Positions 36,625 to 46,128 of a stretch of 64,000 bases of DNA are shown one piece after another (the stretch's first letter is position 1; every line of letters begins with the position of its first letter). The position numbers and the translations under genes are program-made. The notes under the pieces were generated by a model. That model saw only the letters and a list, made by a program, of their open reading frames with translations. It did no database searches and was not told the origin of the DNA. The DNA is taken from NCBI GenBank assembly GCA_027622555.1, contig JAQBYJ010000006.1, positions 1-64,000 on the forward strand, given 5' to 3'. Source of the DNA: Verrucomicrobiota bacterium (GTDB lineage: Bacteria; Verrucomicrobiota; Verrucomicrobiia; Opitutales; UBA2995).

Positions 36625-37155
36625 ATGTCTAGATATTTAGAATTCATCAGGACTCATTCAGGTCTAAGTTTCCTTGTCCTTTCAGTCTTCACCTTTCTTC
36701 TGAGCGGATGTAGTGACGAAGCAAAAGCAGAGCCCGCCCCAGTCAACCAATGGTTTGAAATACAACTGGGAGACAAAACGATAGAAGTTCAAATTGTTTA
36801 CAAACAGGCCGAAATGGCGAAGGGCCTCATGAACCGAACTTCTATGGGCGAAAATCGGGGTATGATTTTCTTCTACGATCCGCCCAAACAGATGAGTTTC
36901 TGGATGCGGAATACGAAGATAGCCCTCGATATAGCTTTCTTCACCTCCGATGGAGTTTTAAGAGAAGTGTATCCTATGTATCCCATGGATGAAACCAGCG
37001 TGAAGTCCCGCAGGGACGATCTACTCATTGCCCTTGAAATGAACCAAGGATGGTTTGCAAAAAATGGGATTAAACCAGGAGATTCCTTTAATTCAGAGAA
37101 ACTCAAGAATGCACTCCTCAAACGAGGTATCCAAAAAAGTAAGATAACTTTTTGA
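36625..37155 (+). CDS. DUF192 lipoprotein
   Basis: A 176-residue lipoprotein with leader and lipobox FLLSGC near residue 30. The rest is a DUF192 domain (IEVQIVYKQAEMAKGLMNRT, GMIFFYDPP, MSFWMRNTKIALDIAFF), a small beta-barrel of unknown function common in exported proteins. The frame is open upstream to 36523, but ATG 36625 places the charged N-terminus correctly before the leader. It ends one base before the M16 peptidase stop, on the opposite strand. Confidence 0.85.
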   Translation: MSRYLEFIRTHSGLSFLVLSVFTFLLSGCSDEAKAEPAPVNQWFEIQLGDKTIEVQIVYKQAEMAKGLMNRTSMGENRGMIFFYDPPKQMSFWMRNTKIALDIAFFTSDGVLREVYPMYPMDETSVKSRRDDLLIALEMNQGWFAKNGIKPGDSFNSEKLKNALLKRGIQKSKITF

Positions 37156-39711
37156 TTATCTCTTCTCGGGACGAACAATCAGCTCAAGTCGTTTGTCAGC
37201 AGAAAAGAATTTGGCAGCGAAGTCGGCCAGGTCTTCAACGGTGACTTGATCCAGCTTATCGTCGAAGTTCATCCAATCATTCACAGGCAAGCCGTAGGTC
37301 ACATTAAGTGCCGCTTGCATAGCGCGAGAACCAATAGTTTGCATACTCATTCGCCGCTGAGCTTTTAACCGGGTTTTAACCCGCGCAAATTCATCTGACT
37401 CCACTTTTCCCGACTGAATTCGTTCGACCTCAGCAGTCATTTCATCGAGCACCGCCTGGGCAGTTGAAGGTTGGGTTCCGCCATAAAGAAAAAGCATCCC
37501 CGTATCCATTCCTATAACGCGACTACTCCCTACATAATAAGCAAGTCCAAGATCATCCCTAACCCGTTCAAAGAGTTGACTACTCATTCCGCTGAAGAGC
37601 TCGTCTAACACTGATGCTAACAGCATGAGGTCATCCTGGCATACGCCGACACAGGGAAACGCCTGGAATACCACTGCCTGCTGACGGTCCATAAAAACCT
37701 CTTCTCTACCAACCTGGGCAGGAGTATCGAGAGTAACGGTACGGTCAGGAAGAATCCGTCTTGGTAACCGGTTCAACAACGTTTCCAATTTGGGCTCAAT
37801 CTCTGCTCGATCGAACTGGCCACTTACAGCGACCACACAATTTCCTGCCGTAACAAGTGTCTTCAAATAAGACTGCACCTCTTCCAATGACAGTTTCTCA
37901 AGATCTTCTATTCGACCGTCAGAACTTACTGAATAGGCGACTTCGCCAAAAAACTTTTCTCGCAATTCTCGAATCCCAAATTCGACGATGTCATCCAGGC
38001 TTTCCTTGACGTGGGCCACTTGACCATCCCGCTCTACCTCGAAAGTGGATACATCCAATTTCAAGTGCAGTAAACTCTGCTCTAATAATTCCAACGCAAG
38101 ATCGGTATCTTGAGGCAGTACTTCCAAACTAAGACCAAAAGTATTATTCCCTGAAAACTCGGAGAAAGAACCACCCACCGATTCGATCTTCGTGGCGACC
38201 TCGAGGGCGGAGTTAGTCTCAGTATCCTTTGTTAAAATGATCGCTGCCAAAGAGGTGATTCCCCGCTGATCGGGATTTTCCCATAATGCCCCTCCCTTGA
38301 AAACGACCCGGATATGCACTTTAGGGAAGTTTTCACTTTGCTGAAACAAGAGCCTCGAACCACCTTCAAGCGTCCGCTCATCAAATAGGTGGTTTTGTGC
38401 GTCAGAAACGTTGGCTCCAGATTCCTCAACCTGCTCATTCGCTGGATCGAAAGTGACTTGCGTCAACCGTTCTTCAACCAGATAGGACTGCAGCAATCGT
38501 TGTAAATCTTCAGCCGAGACCTTTTGAATTCTTTTCAGAAAAATCCTGGAGTAGTCTATGTCACCAACCACGACTTCAGCAGCCCCTATGCGCGCTGCCT
38601 GTCCACTCATGGTCTTTCGATTGTTGATCTCACTCACCATGGCCTGGCGCTGAGCTTTCAAGATCAAAGTTTCGTCAATTAAGGTCTGCTTTAAGCTCTC
38701 GATCTCCTTCCAAAACGCTTCCAGTGCGGCCTCTCGATTTTCTGGGTCCACCATCATTGAAACCCACATCAGCCCAGAGCTCCCAGGATTCCAGGCAGAA
38801 ACATCCACATGATGAACAATCCCAGTTTCCTGTCTCAACCGCTTCCAGAGGATTGAGCTATCTCCACTCCCAAGGATTGCTGCTAACAAGCTCACCCCGG
38901 CGGCGTCTTCATGATGCAATCCTGGAATAGAAAACCCTAAGCCAATACGACTGATATTCACGTCACCCATGAGACTTTGTTCTCGTTTTGCCAGTCCAAC
39001 GGGCTCAGCTGGAATGTAGACAGACTCCAAGCGGGCACGAGGAAGTCCACCAACTATTTCTAAAGCTGCCTGAAAAACGTCTTCTGCTTTAACGTCTCCT
39101 GTTACAACAAGCACTGCGTTATTTGGCACATACCGCTTATGGTAATAGTCAACTAATTCGTCACGCGTTACTGTCTTAAAAATATCCTTGTAGCCGATAA
39201 TCGGGTACTTGTAGGGATGAGTCCGGTAGGCTGTCTCAAACAGTGCCCTACTCAACTGCTGGTCTGGATCGTCGAGCCCCATGTCGATTTCGCGCAAAAT
39301 GACCTCACGCTCTTTATCCACTTCCTCAGCCGGCAAAGTGGAGTTGAAACAGGCATCCGCAAGAATTTCGATAGCGCCACTTGTATGCTCGCTAGGTAGA
39401 TCAATGTAATAAACCGTACGATCAAAAGAAGTATAGGCGTTGATATGTCCCCCCAGGCTTTGAACCTCACGGGAGATTTGTTTCCCATTTCTCTTTTCGG
39501 TACCCTTGAACAACATGTGCTCCAAGTAATGGGATAAACCGGCACCAAGAAGTGATCCTTCATGTATGCTCCCCGTTTTTACCCACAACTGGACAGAGCT
39601 TACCTGACTACTCGTATCCTCGCGGACAAGTATAGTCAGACCATTATCTAAGGTTTTTCTGTGAACGGGTTCAGCGAACAAAGACTGCAAAACAGAATTA
39701 AGTGGATCCAT
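37156..39711 (-). CDS. M16-family zinc peptidase, two-lobed
   Basis: An 851-residue peptidase of the pitrilysin/insulinase group. The inverted zinc motif HxxEH is HYLEH (residues 61-65), and the third ligand Glu is in the EREVILREIDMGLDDP region near 138. Two homologous halves follow: an active lobe to about 430, and an inactive lobe with RLLFQQSENFPKVHIRV and GMSSQLFERVRDDLGLAYYV. It resembles PqqL and processing-peptidase-like proteins that degrade peptides. No signal peptide is seen, so a cytoplasmic location is likely. It is 11 bases downstream of the Minf_1886 gene. Confidence 0.92.
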   Translation of the reverse strand: MDPLNSVLQSLFAEPVHRKTLDNGLTILVREDTSSQVSSVQLWVKTGSIHEGSLLGAGLSHYLEHMLFKGTEKRNGKQISREVQSLGGHINAYTSFDRTVYYIDLPSEHTSGAIEILADACFNSTLPAEEVDKEREVILREIDMGLDDPDQQLSRALFETAYRTHPYKYPIIGYKDIFKTVTRDELVDYYHKRYVPNNAVLVVTGDVKAEDVFQAALEIVGGLPRARLESVYIPAEPVGLAKREQSLMGDVNISRIGLGFSIPGLHHEDAAGVSLLAAILGSGDSSILWKRLRQETGIVHHVDVSAWNPGSSGLMWVSMMVDPENREAALEAFWKEIESLKQTLIDETLILKAQRQAMVSEINNRKTMSGQAARIGAAEVVVGDIDYSRIFLKRIQKVSAEDLQRLLQSYLVEERLTQVTFDPANEQVEESGANVSDAQNHLFDERTLEGGSRLLFQQSENFPKVHIRVVFKGGALWENPDQRGITSLAAIILTKDTETNSALEVATKIESVGGSFSEFSGNNTFGLSLEVLPQDTDLALELLEQSLLHLKLDVSTFEVERDGQVAHVKESLDDIVEFGIRELREKFFGEVAYSVSSDGRIEDLEKLSLEEVQSYLKTLVTAGNCVVAVSGQFDRAEIEPKLETLLNRLPRRILPDRTVTLDTPAQVGREEVFMDRQQAVVFQAFPCVGVCQDDLMLLASVLDELFSGMSSQLFERVRDDLGLAYYVGSSRVIGMDTGMLFLYGGTQPSTAQAVLDEMTAEVERIQSGKVESDEFARVKTRLKAQRRMSMQTIGSRAMQAALNVTYGLPVNDWMNFDDKLDQVTVEDLADFAAKFFSADKRLELIVRPEKR

Positions 39712-39722
39712 TAAAATGATAT

Positions 39723-40172
39723 TCAGGGTAACCCGCCGTTTAATTGGTCTTTACCTTTTCTTTCTCCAAACGAAGGAATTCGACGATTATTAGGAGCAAA
39801 CGGTTTCAGAAATGCTGATTTAAAATCGTATCCGTCACTAAAATCTTCACGCCGATCGGTATCCGTTTTTCCTAGCACACCGTATTCAACCAAGTTGAAC
39901 ACAATATCACCAAAATCAGAACAACGGGTGACATTCCACTCATTAAAAACAGTCATGGTTAGAGGACCAAATTGATCGAGAGCATATTTGCGGATACCTT
40001 CCAAAAGCTCTTGGCCAGAAACATGATGACTCGTCCTGACCTCTTTGGATTCGCTAATTTCCTTAACGGTGAAATCCAAAGCTTTACGAACGAAGTAGTA
40101 AGCGCCTTTGCCAAATCGAGAATCGTCCTTGATGACCAGGTCGACGACTTCCGAAAAATCTTTTCCACTCAT
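39723..40172 (-). CDS. Minf_1886 family protein
   Basis: A 149-residue protein of the Minf_1886 family, found mainly in Verrucomicrobiota and Planctomycetota and uncharacterised. Conserved blocks are DSRFGKGAYYFVRKALDFTV, HVSGQELLEGIRKYALDQFG, CSDFGDIVFNLVEYGVLGKT and REDFSDGYDFKSAF. It has no signal peptide or membrane segment. It sits between gatB and the M16 peptidase on the same strand. It is a useful taxonomic marker here. Confidence 0.87.
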   Translation of the reverse strand: MSGKDFSEVVDLVIKDDSRFGKGAYYFVRKALDFTVKEISESKEVRTSHHVSGQELLEGIRKYALDQFGPLTMTVFNEWNVTRCSDFGDIVFNLVEYGVLGKTDTDRREDFSDGYDFKSAFLKPFAPNNRRIPSFGERKGKDQLNGGLP

Positions 40173-40247
40173 AAATTAAAATTCAGTTCTGATAACTTGA
40201 TTGAGACAAAGGACGCAACCCTACTTAGAAAAGCTTCAATTTCAAAT

Positions 40248-41702
40248 TCAGCCTTTTTTATCAATTAGCTCCTTGAGCACTTTATCCACAAGAGCGGGGT
40301 TGGCTTTGCCACGGCTTGCCTTCATAACCTGGCCTTTCAAAAAGTTGATAGCTTTTTCATTACCGGCTTGAATTTCCGCCACGGGGCCTGGATTTGCATC
40401 GATCACTTCCTGACAAAACCCTTCAAGTTCTCCAGTGTCATTACTCTGTTTAAGTCCCTTGGCTTCTACGATAGCAGCAGGCATTTCGCCTGTTTCAAAC
40501 ATCGTTCCAAATACCTGTTCCTTGGCGATATTGTTGGAGATAGCACCTTCATCGATCAGCCCTACAAGCTCCGCGATATGAGCAGGTTTTATTTTGCTTT
40601 CGGATAAAGAAAGCCCGGCATTCCCCAATTCACCAAGAAGGTTATTCACCAACCAATTGGCCGCCTGTTGGGGTTTACTGCAACCCTTGGCTGCTTCTTC
40701 AAAAAACGCGCACAATTCGGGATCAGGAATCAGGACGGAAGTTATTGTGAATGGTAAATCGAATGCTTCGTAATAACGACGTTGCCGATCAAAGGGTCGT
40801 TCCGGGATGGTCGCTTTCACGCGTGCACGCCAGGCTTCATCGATTCGGATCGGCATCAAATCAGGGTCCGGGAAATACCGGTAATCATGGGACTCCTCTT
40901 TGAAACGCATATGGTAGGTCACATTTTTAGTAGCATCCCAACCACGTGTTTCCTGATGAATAGTGCCACCAGCTTTCACGGCCTGAATCTGCCGCTGAAT
41001 TTCATAGGCCAATCCATTCTTAACACCGGAGCTACTGTTCATGTTCTTGATCTCAACCTTTACGCCAAGCTCTAGCTGACCCACCGGACGTATGCTGATA
41101 TTTGCATCACAACGCATCTGCCCCTTCTCCATATCGCAGTCGGAAATGTCTCCGTAAATCATGAGATTTCTCAGGGCATTTAAATAAGCAAATGCTTCAT
41201 CCGGAGTATGGAGAACCGGCTCGGTAACGATCTCAAGCAACGGAGTCCCCGCACGATTGTAGTCCACCAGACTGTCGCCATCGAAGTGATTGAGTTTTCC
41301 CACATCCTCTTCGAGATGCGCACGCGTGAGCTCAATCCATTTATGCTCACCCATGATGTTCCTCGACGGACCAGGCAGCTCGATCTCAACCTTACCTCCT
41401 TCACAAATGGGCTGATCGAACTGGGAGATCTGATAATTCTTGGGGCTGTCAGGATAAAAATAGTTTTTGCGGTCCCACTTGGTTACTTCGGGAATCGTAC
41501 TTTCCAAAAGCATGCCCACCTTAACCGACTTCTCGACCGCTTCCTTATTAATCACAGGAAGCGCCCCCGGAAAACCAAGAACCACAGGGTCCGTCAACGT
41601 ATTCGGTTCTTGTCCAAACCCAACCCCCACCGATGTAAAAATCTTGGACTTCGTTCGAACCTGAACGTGCACCTCTAAACCTATGACGACTTCGTATTCC
41701 AT
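40248..41702 (-). CDS. gatB: Asp-tRNA(Asn)/Glu-tRNA(Gln) amidotransferase subunit B
   Basis: A 484-residue GatB, which binds the mischarged tRNA and activates the carboxylate with ATP. Motifs: YEVVIGLEVHVQV at the N-terminus, KNYFYPDSPKNYQISQFDQP, DYNRAGTPLLEIVTEP, FKEESHDYRYFPDPDL, and the C-terminal YqeY-type tail. Length matches the norm. It is separated from gatA by a 194-base gap holding repeats, whereas gatC and gatA are close, so it may have a separate promoter. No glnS is seen, in line with indirect Gln-tRNA formation. Confidence 0.97.
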   Translation of the reverse strand: MEYEVVIGLEVHVQVRTKSKIFTSVGVGFGQEPNTLTDPVVLGFPGALPVINKEAVEKSVKVGMLLESTIPEVTKWDRKNYFYPDSPKNYQISQFDQPICEGGKVEIELPGPSRNIMGEHKWIELTRAHLEEDVGKLNHFDGDSLVDYNRAGTPLLEIVTEPVLHTPDEAFAYLNALRNLMIYGDISDCDMEKGQMRCDANISIRPVGQLELGVKVEIKNMNSSSGVKNGLAYEIQRQIQAVKAGGTIHQETRGWDATKNVTYHMRFKEESHDYRYFPDPDLMPIRIDEAWRARVKATIPERPFDRQRRYYEAFDLPFTITSVLIPDPELCAFFEEAAKGCSKPQQAANWLVNNLLGELGNAGLSLSESKIKPAHIAELVGLIDEGAISNNIAKEQVFGTMFETGEMPAAIVEAKGLKQSNDTGELEGFCQEVIDANPGPVAEIQAGNEKAINFLKGQVMKASRGKANPALVDKVLKELIDKKG

Positions 41703-41739
41703 GGAGCTTAAAAGTTAATCAACTAAATATGGAAGAAAT

Positions 41740-41832
41740 TGTAGGAGCGGTTTTAACCGCGATTTTCCTGGGAACGCCACTCCCCAGATTGGCAACCTTT
41801 GCATACGGATCGCAGCTAAAGCAGCTCCTACA
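41740..41832. repeat. REPIN-like inverted repeat between gatA and gatB
   Basis: Left arm TGTAGGAGCGGTTTTAACCG at 41740 and right arm ending CAGCTAAAGCAGCTCCTACA at 41832 are inverted, imperfect copies about 45 bases apart. Each arm has an inner dyad (GCGGTTTTAACCGC; GCAGCTAAAGCAGC-like). This is the double-REP arrangement. It differs in sequence from the REP copies beside the RAYT gene at 58.5 kb. Confidence 0.65.
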
Positions 41833-41860
41833 TTGTTTACAGACAATGCATCCACATTAG

Positions 41861-41890
41861 GTTCGTGTTCATTCGTGTCCATTCGTGGTT
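41861..41890. repeat. three tandem 10-bp units downstream of gatA
   Basis: Three near-identical 10-mers in a row: GTTCGTGTTC, ATTCGTGTCC, ATTCGTGGTT. They lie just past the end of gatA. Their role is unknown; they look like part of a dispersed intergenic repeat. Confidence 0.6.
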
Positions 41891-41896
41891 AATTCC

Positions 41897-43363
41897 TTAA
41901 ATCTTCGGGTGCTGGTTCGAGTGATCGTGGGCCTCTTCATAGGCATTCGCAATCGCCAGAAGATCGGCTTCGCCAAACGGTTTACCCAGGATCTGTAGTC
42001 CAATGGGCAATCCTTCCGAGTTTTTACCACAGGGCAGAGATATTCCAGGAATACCGGCGAGGTTAGCCGAAATGGTATAGATATCGGCCAAATACATCTG
42101 GAGTGGGTCGTCCGTTTTCTCGCCCGCTTTAAACGATACGAATGGGGATGTAGGGGTGAGCAATGCGTCGACCGATTCATAGGCCCTCATGAAATCCTGG
42201 CGAATCAACGAGCGTACCTTCTGAGCCTTCAAATAATAGGCATCGTAGTAACCAGAACTAAGCACATAAGTACCGAGGATAATCCGAAGCTTCACTTCTT
42301 CACCAAAACCTTCCGCCCGGCTTTTAAAATACAGGTCGATGGCGTTTTCAACGTCCTTGCTTCGATGCGTATAGCGAACGCCATCAAATCGTGCCAGGTT
42401 TGAGGAAGCCTCTGCCGTCGCGATTATGTAGTAGGTCGCAATAGCCAAATTCATGTTTGGCATGCTCGCTTCCTGGATCTCGCACCCCTGATCGGCGTAC
42501 CAATCGATCGCTTTTTGAACAGTACTTTTCACTTCAGGATCCAGGCCATCTCCAAAGTATTCTTTGGGAACTCCAAGTTTCCAGGGGCCTTTCTTTGTCC
42601 CCAAAGCTTCACTAAAGTCAGGTACCTCCTGGTATATGGAAGTGGAGTCTTTGGGATCGTGTCCGGCAATCGTCTGAAGCACCGTCGCCACATCTTTTAC
42701 CGAACGGCCAAACGGGCCGATTTGGTCCAGAGAGGAGGCATAGGCCACCAATCCAAAACGGGAAACGCGACCGTAGGTTGGTTTAAATCCAACCACTCCG
42801 CAAAACGAAGCGGGCTGGCGGATCGAACCACCGGTATCACTTCCAAGGGAAACAGGTACCGAACCAGCTGATACAGCCGCGGCGCTACCACCACTGGATC
42901 CACCAGCTACTCGCTCCAGATTCCAGGGATTAAACGTAGTTTTGAAAGCCGAGTTCTCGGTTGAAGAACCCATGGCAAACTCATCCATGTTCAGTCGCCC
43001 AAACAACACCGCACCAGCATCCTTCAGTCGGGTTGATACAGTGGCATCGTAGGGAGATACAAAGTGCTCAAGCATCTTGCTCGAGCAGGTCAAAGGCAGG
43101 TCTTTTACCGCGATCACATCCTTGAGACCAATGGGAATTCCATCGAGGGCTCCCAACAATTCATCGGCAGCACGACGTTTATCGGAAGCTTCCGCTTGAG
43201 AAAGCGCGTAATCCTTATCGAGCGAGTTAAACGCCTGAACCTGCGGATCCACCGCTTCTTTCCGATCTACCAACGCATTGGTTAATTCCACAGAAGAAAT
43301 ATCGCCAGCAGATAATAAGTCCTGCAGGCCGGAAAGAGTTTTAAAATGAAGATCGTCTGCCAT
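41897..43363 (-). CDS. gatA: Asp-tRNA(Asn)/Glu-tRNA(Gln) amidotransferase subunit A
   Basis: A 488-residue amidase-signature enzyme that releases ammonia from glutamine for GatB. The Ser-cisSer-Lys triad is visible: Lys in IPIGLKDVIAV, and the glycine/serine-rich AGGSSGGSAAAVSAG and GSDTGGSIRQPASFCG. It starts 20 bases after gatC. It is part of the rpmI-rplT-pheS-pheT-gatC-gatA run, all minus strand. Confidence 0.97.
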   Translation of the reverse strand: MADDLHFKTLSGLQDLLSAGDISSVELTNALVDRKEAVDPQVQAFNSLDKDYALSQAEASDKRRAADELLGALDGIPIGLKDVIAVKDLPLTCSSKMLEHFVSPYDATVSTRLKDAGAVLFGRLNMDEFAMGSSTENSAFKTTFNPWNLERVAGGSSGGSAAAVSAGSVPVSLGSDTGGSIRQPASFCGVVGFKPTYGRVSRFGLVAYASSLDQIGPFGRSVKDVATVLQTIAGHDPKDSTSIYQEVPDFSEALGTKKGPWKLGVPKEYFGDGLDPEVKSTVQKAIDWYADQGCEIQEASMPNMNLAIATYYIIATAEASSNLARFDGVRYTHRSKDVENAIDLYFKSRAEGFGEEVKLRIILGTYVLSSGYYDAYYLKAQKVRSLIRQDFMRAYESVDALLTPTSPFVSFKAGEKTDDPLQMYLADIYTISANLAGIPGISLPCGKNSEGLPIGLQILGKPFGEADLLAIANAYEEAHDHSNQHPKI

Positions 43364-43383
43364 CTTGTACCCGTAGTCTGGAT

Positions 43384-43677
43384 TCAGCCGTCGATAACCT
43401 TTGGTACTTGAACCATGTTATTGCGTTTGGCAGCGGCATGCTGAACCGCGGTTTCAGGATCGAAACCTTCGACTGATATGTCTTCCCGCAAAACGTTCTC
43501 CACTTGAAATGCGTGGGCCATCGGTTCCACATCACTGACGTCCACGGCATTCAACTGCTCGAAATAATCCAAGATACTTCCGAGTTGAGCAGAGAAGCGT
43601 TGGCGTTCTTTATCAGACAATTCGATGCGTGCCAAGTTCGCGACGTAGTCGATATCAATGGATCCCTTTTCACTCAT
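43384..43677 (-). CDS. gatC: Asp-tRNA(Asn)/Glu-tRNA(Gln) amidotransferase subunit C
   Basis: A 97-residue GatC, the small belt-like subunit that stabilises GatA and GatB. Features: DIDYVANLARIELSDKE at the start, LGSILDYFEQLNAVDVSDVE, and the C-terminal AAAKRNNMVQVPKVI. The frame is open to 43743, but that would run 65 bases into pheT; ATG 43677 lies one base past the pheT stop and fits the family. Tight spacing suggests translational coupling to pheT. Confidence 0.95.
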   Translation of the reverse strand: MSEKGSIDIDYVANLARIELSDKERQRFSAQLGSILDYFEQLNAVDVSDVEPMAHAFQVENVLREDISVEGFDPETAVQHAAAKRNNMVQVPKVIDG

Positions 43678-43678
43678 C

Positions 43679-46123
43679 TTAGGACCGCACCAGGTAAGGC
43701 GTTGATGATTCGATTTCTTTTTGAACTGCGCTGAAAACCTCACCGACTTCCTTGTCCGTAAGCGTGCGATCGTTCGAGCGAAATTTCATATTGAAAGCCA
43801 AACTCTTTTTACCAGCCGGAAGGCCTCCTCCTGAATAAACATCGAAGACGGTAACCGATTCCAGCTCGTAGCGATTGTTCACCGCCCGCTTGGTAATCTT
43901 GGCGAGCTCGCGACGCACTGTTTCGGCGTGCAAAAACTCATCCACCACAAGTGCCAGGTCCTTTTCAGCGGGAGGAAACTGACTGAACGGTTTAAACTTA
44001 ACAATATCGTGACCAAGAGTCACTTTCTCCGGCAGGATCTCGATGCTACCAGCAAGCACGGTACCATCCAGATCCCAATCCTTTACCAGGTTTACGTTGA
44101 GCATCCCAAGGATGGCTTCAAAACCGTTGTCGGCAAAACTGCCGACATGGGCGGAATGACCTTCCTGCCAAATCGTGGTACCCCAGGCCAGATTCTTGTA
44201 ACCCACTTCATCAAGCTTGAGATTCGCCAATTGGCCAAGAGCGTTGAGTATATTCTTCGAGGTATAAAAATCTGCCGGCTCACGGCTTTTCCAGGAGGAA
44301 CTTTTATCGGGCTGAAATATGGCAAAAGCCACAGACACCATCTCGAAAATCTGACCGTTGTGTTCATGGAATACTTTTCCTACTTCGAAAACACGCTCCA
44401 TTCCCGTTTTGCGGGCGAAGTTTAACTTCAAGGTGTCGAGCAATCCGGGAATCAAGGATACGCGCAGGTGAGTTTGATCGGAGGTAAACGGATTCGCCAA
44501 CTTAAGGGCATCCATGCTGAATCGACTGAACCATTGCTTGGCTTCCTCGCCTGAGCGAAGACTGTAGTGCACGCACTCCTGAAAATGTTGCCCAGCGAGA
44601 TAGGTCGAAAACCGCTCGTTCAAAGTCGCTGTATTCGCATCGTCTTGAATGAGCCCGGCCACCGTCACAGGAGCGTCAGGAATCTGGTCCGTGCCAAACA
44701 TTCTGATCGCTTCCTCGGCAAGATCAGCAGGACGATAAAGATCACCACGCCAACTAGGCACATGAACCACCCACTCGTTCTCGTTACCGGTGACTCTACA
44801 TTCAAGTGCTTCGAAAATCTCACGAATTTTTTGGTCTGGAATATCAAAACCAGCCACATCGCGAATAAATTGAGGGTTTAAATTGATCTCTTGTTCGGTG
44901 CTGGGTTCCGAGCCTGCTTGAATGTAAGGCCCAACCAGCTCCCCACCGGCAATTTCCAAAATCAAGTCAATGGCGCGCAGGGCAGCGAAGTTTGCACCCT
45001 TGGGATCTACGCCACGTTCGAAGCGGTAGGAACTGTCTGAAGACAACCCAAGGGTTCGGCTCGTTTTCCGAATTCCGGACGGATCGAAATAAGCGGATTC
45101 CAAAACGATATCAACCGTGTTGTCATCCACCCCAGCATCGACCGATCCCATTACACCTGCAATCACTAATGGCTTTTCCGCATCGGCGATTACCAGCATA
45201 TTGGATTTTAAAGTCCGTTCCTTGTCATCGAGAGTGACGATCTTTTCACCTTCCGATGCTTTACGAACAACAATCTTGTTTCCTTTAATCTTGCTGGCAT
45301 CAAACGCATGAAGAGGTTGACCGAACTCGTGCAGGACGAAGTTGGTGATATCCACCACGTTGTTAATCGGCCTTTGATCAACGGCTTCAAGATAACGCTT
45401 CAACCAATCCGGGCTCGAACCCATCTTAACGCCTTTGATGCTATGGGCGTAATAATTCGGACAATCTTCCGGAGACTGCACATCAACCCCGGTAATCAAA
45501 CCATGTTCTCCTGTTTTCCGAACGCCATCAAAGTCGGTTTCCAGTATGGGGTAAGTAAGTGCCTTGCCATAGTAAGCCGCCATCTCCCGGGCAATACCTA
45601 CATGACTGAGGCAATCGGGACGATTTGGGGTCACTTCGATATCCAAGACGATATCGGAATCGGGAAACACATCGTTGATGGGAGTGCCGATCTCAGGATG
45701 GTTCTCAAGTATCATCAACCCCTCGTGATCCGCTCCAAGGCCAAGCTCACGAGGACTGCACATCATTCCAAACGATTCAACGCCACGGAGCTTGGAGGCT
45801 TTGATTTTAAAATTCCCTGGAAGGCGTGCGCCTACTTTGGCTACCGGCACGCGGTCACCGACTTTATAGTTAGACGCTCCACAAACGATTTGCAGAGTCT
45901 CTGCTTCACCCACATTGACCTCGCAGACGCCAAGCCGATCCGCATCAGGATGCTGCTCACGTGCAAGAACTTCTCCTACCACCACATTGGGTAGATCAGG
46001 CAATCCGGTATTTTTAATACCTTCCACCTCGAACCCGATCATTGTCATGGCATACTCAATCTCCTCGGTCGTTTTGTCCGAGAGGTCCACATAGTCGGAT
46101 AACCAGCTAAGAGAAATTAACAT
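43679..46123 (-). CDS. pheT: phenylalanyl-tRNA synthetase beta subunit
   Basis: An 814-residue beta subunit. The N-terminal EMAP-type tRNA-binding domain is followed by the B3/B4 editing domain (RPDCLSHVGIAREMAAYYG), the B5 domain, the catalytic-like core, and the C-terminal ferredoxin-fold anticodon-binding domain (KFKPFSQFPPAEKDLALVVD). It works as an alpha2beta2 tetramer with PheS, encoded 5 bases upstream. Confidence 0.97.
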   Translation of the reverse strand: MLISLSWLSDYVDLSDKTTEEIEYAMTMIGFEVEGIKNTGLPDLPNVVVGEVLAREQHPDADRLGVCEVNVGEAETLQIVCGASNYKVGDRVPVAKVGARLPGNFKIKASKLRGVESFGMMCSPRELGLGADHEGLMILENHPEIGTPINDVFPDSDIVLDIEVTPNRPDCLSHVGIAREMAAYYGKALTYPILETDFDGVRKTGEHGLITGVDVQSPEDCPNYYAHSIKGVKMGSSPDWLKRYLEAVDQRPINNVVDITNFVLHEFGQPLHAFDASKIKGNKIVVRKASEGEKIVTLDDKERTLKSNMLVIADAEKPLVIAGVMGSVDAGVDDNTVDIVLESAYFDPSGIRKTSRTLGLSSDSSYRFERGVDPKGANFAALRAIDLILEIAGGELVGPYIQAGSEPSTEQEINLNPQFIRDVAGFDIPDQKIREIFEALECRVTGNENEWVVHVPSWRGDLYRPADLAEEAIRMFGTDQIPDAPVTVAGLIQDDANTATLNERFSTYLAGQHFQECVHYSLRSGEEAKQWFSRFSMDALKLANPFTSDQTHLRVSLIPGLLDTLKLNFARKTGMERVFEVGKVFHEHNGQIFEMVSVAFAIFQPDKSSSWKSREPADFYTSKNILNALGQLANLKLDEVGYKNLAWGTTIWQEGHSAHVGSFADNGFEAILGMLNVNLVKDWDLDGTVLAGSIEILPEKVTLGHDIVKFKPFSQFPPAEKDLALVVDEFLHAETVRRELAKITKRAVNNRYELESVTVFDVYSGGGLPAGKKSLAFNMKFRSNDRTLTDKEVGEVFSAVQKEIESSTPYLVRS

Positions 46124-46128
46124 GACGT

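Noticed and set aside
41703-41896. A small RNA or tRNA gene between gatA and gatB
   Set aside because: The dyads are REP-like arms with no tRNA-like cloverleaf, promoter or terminator.
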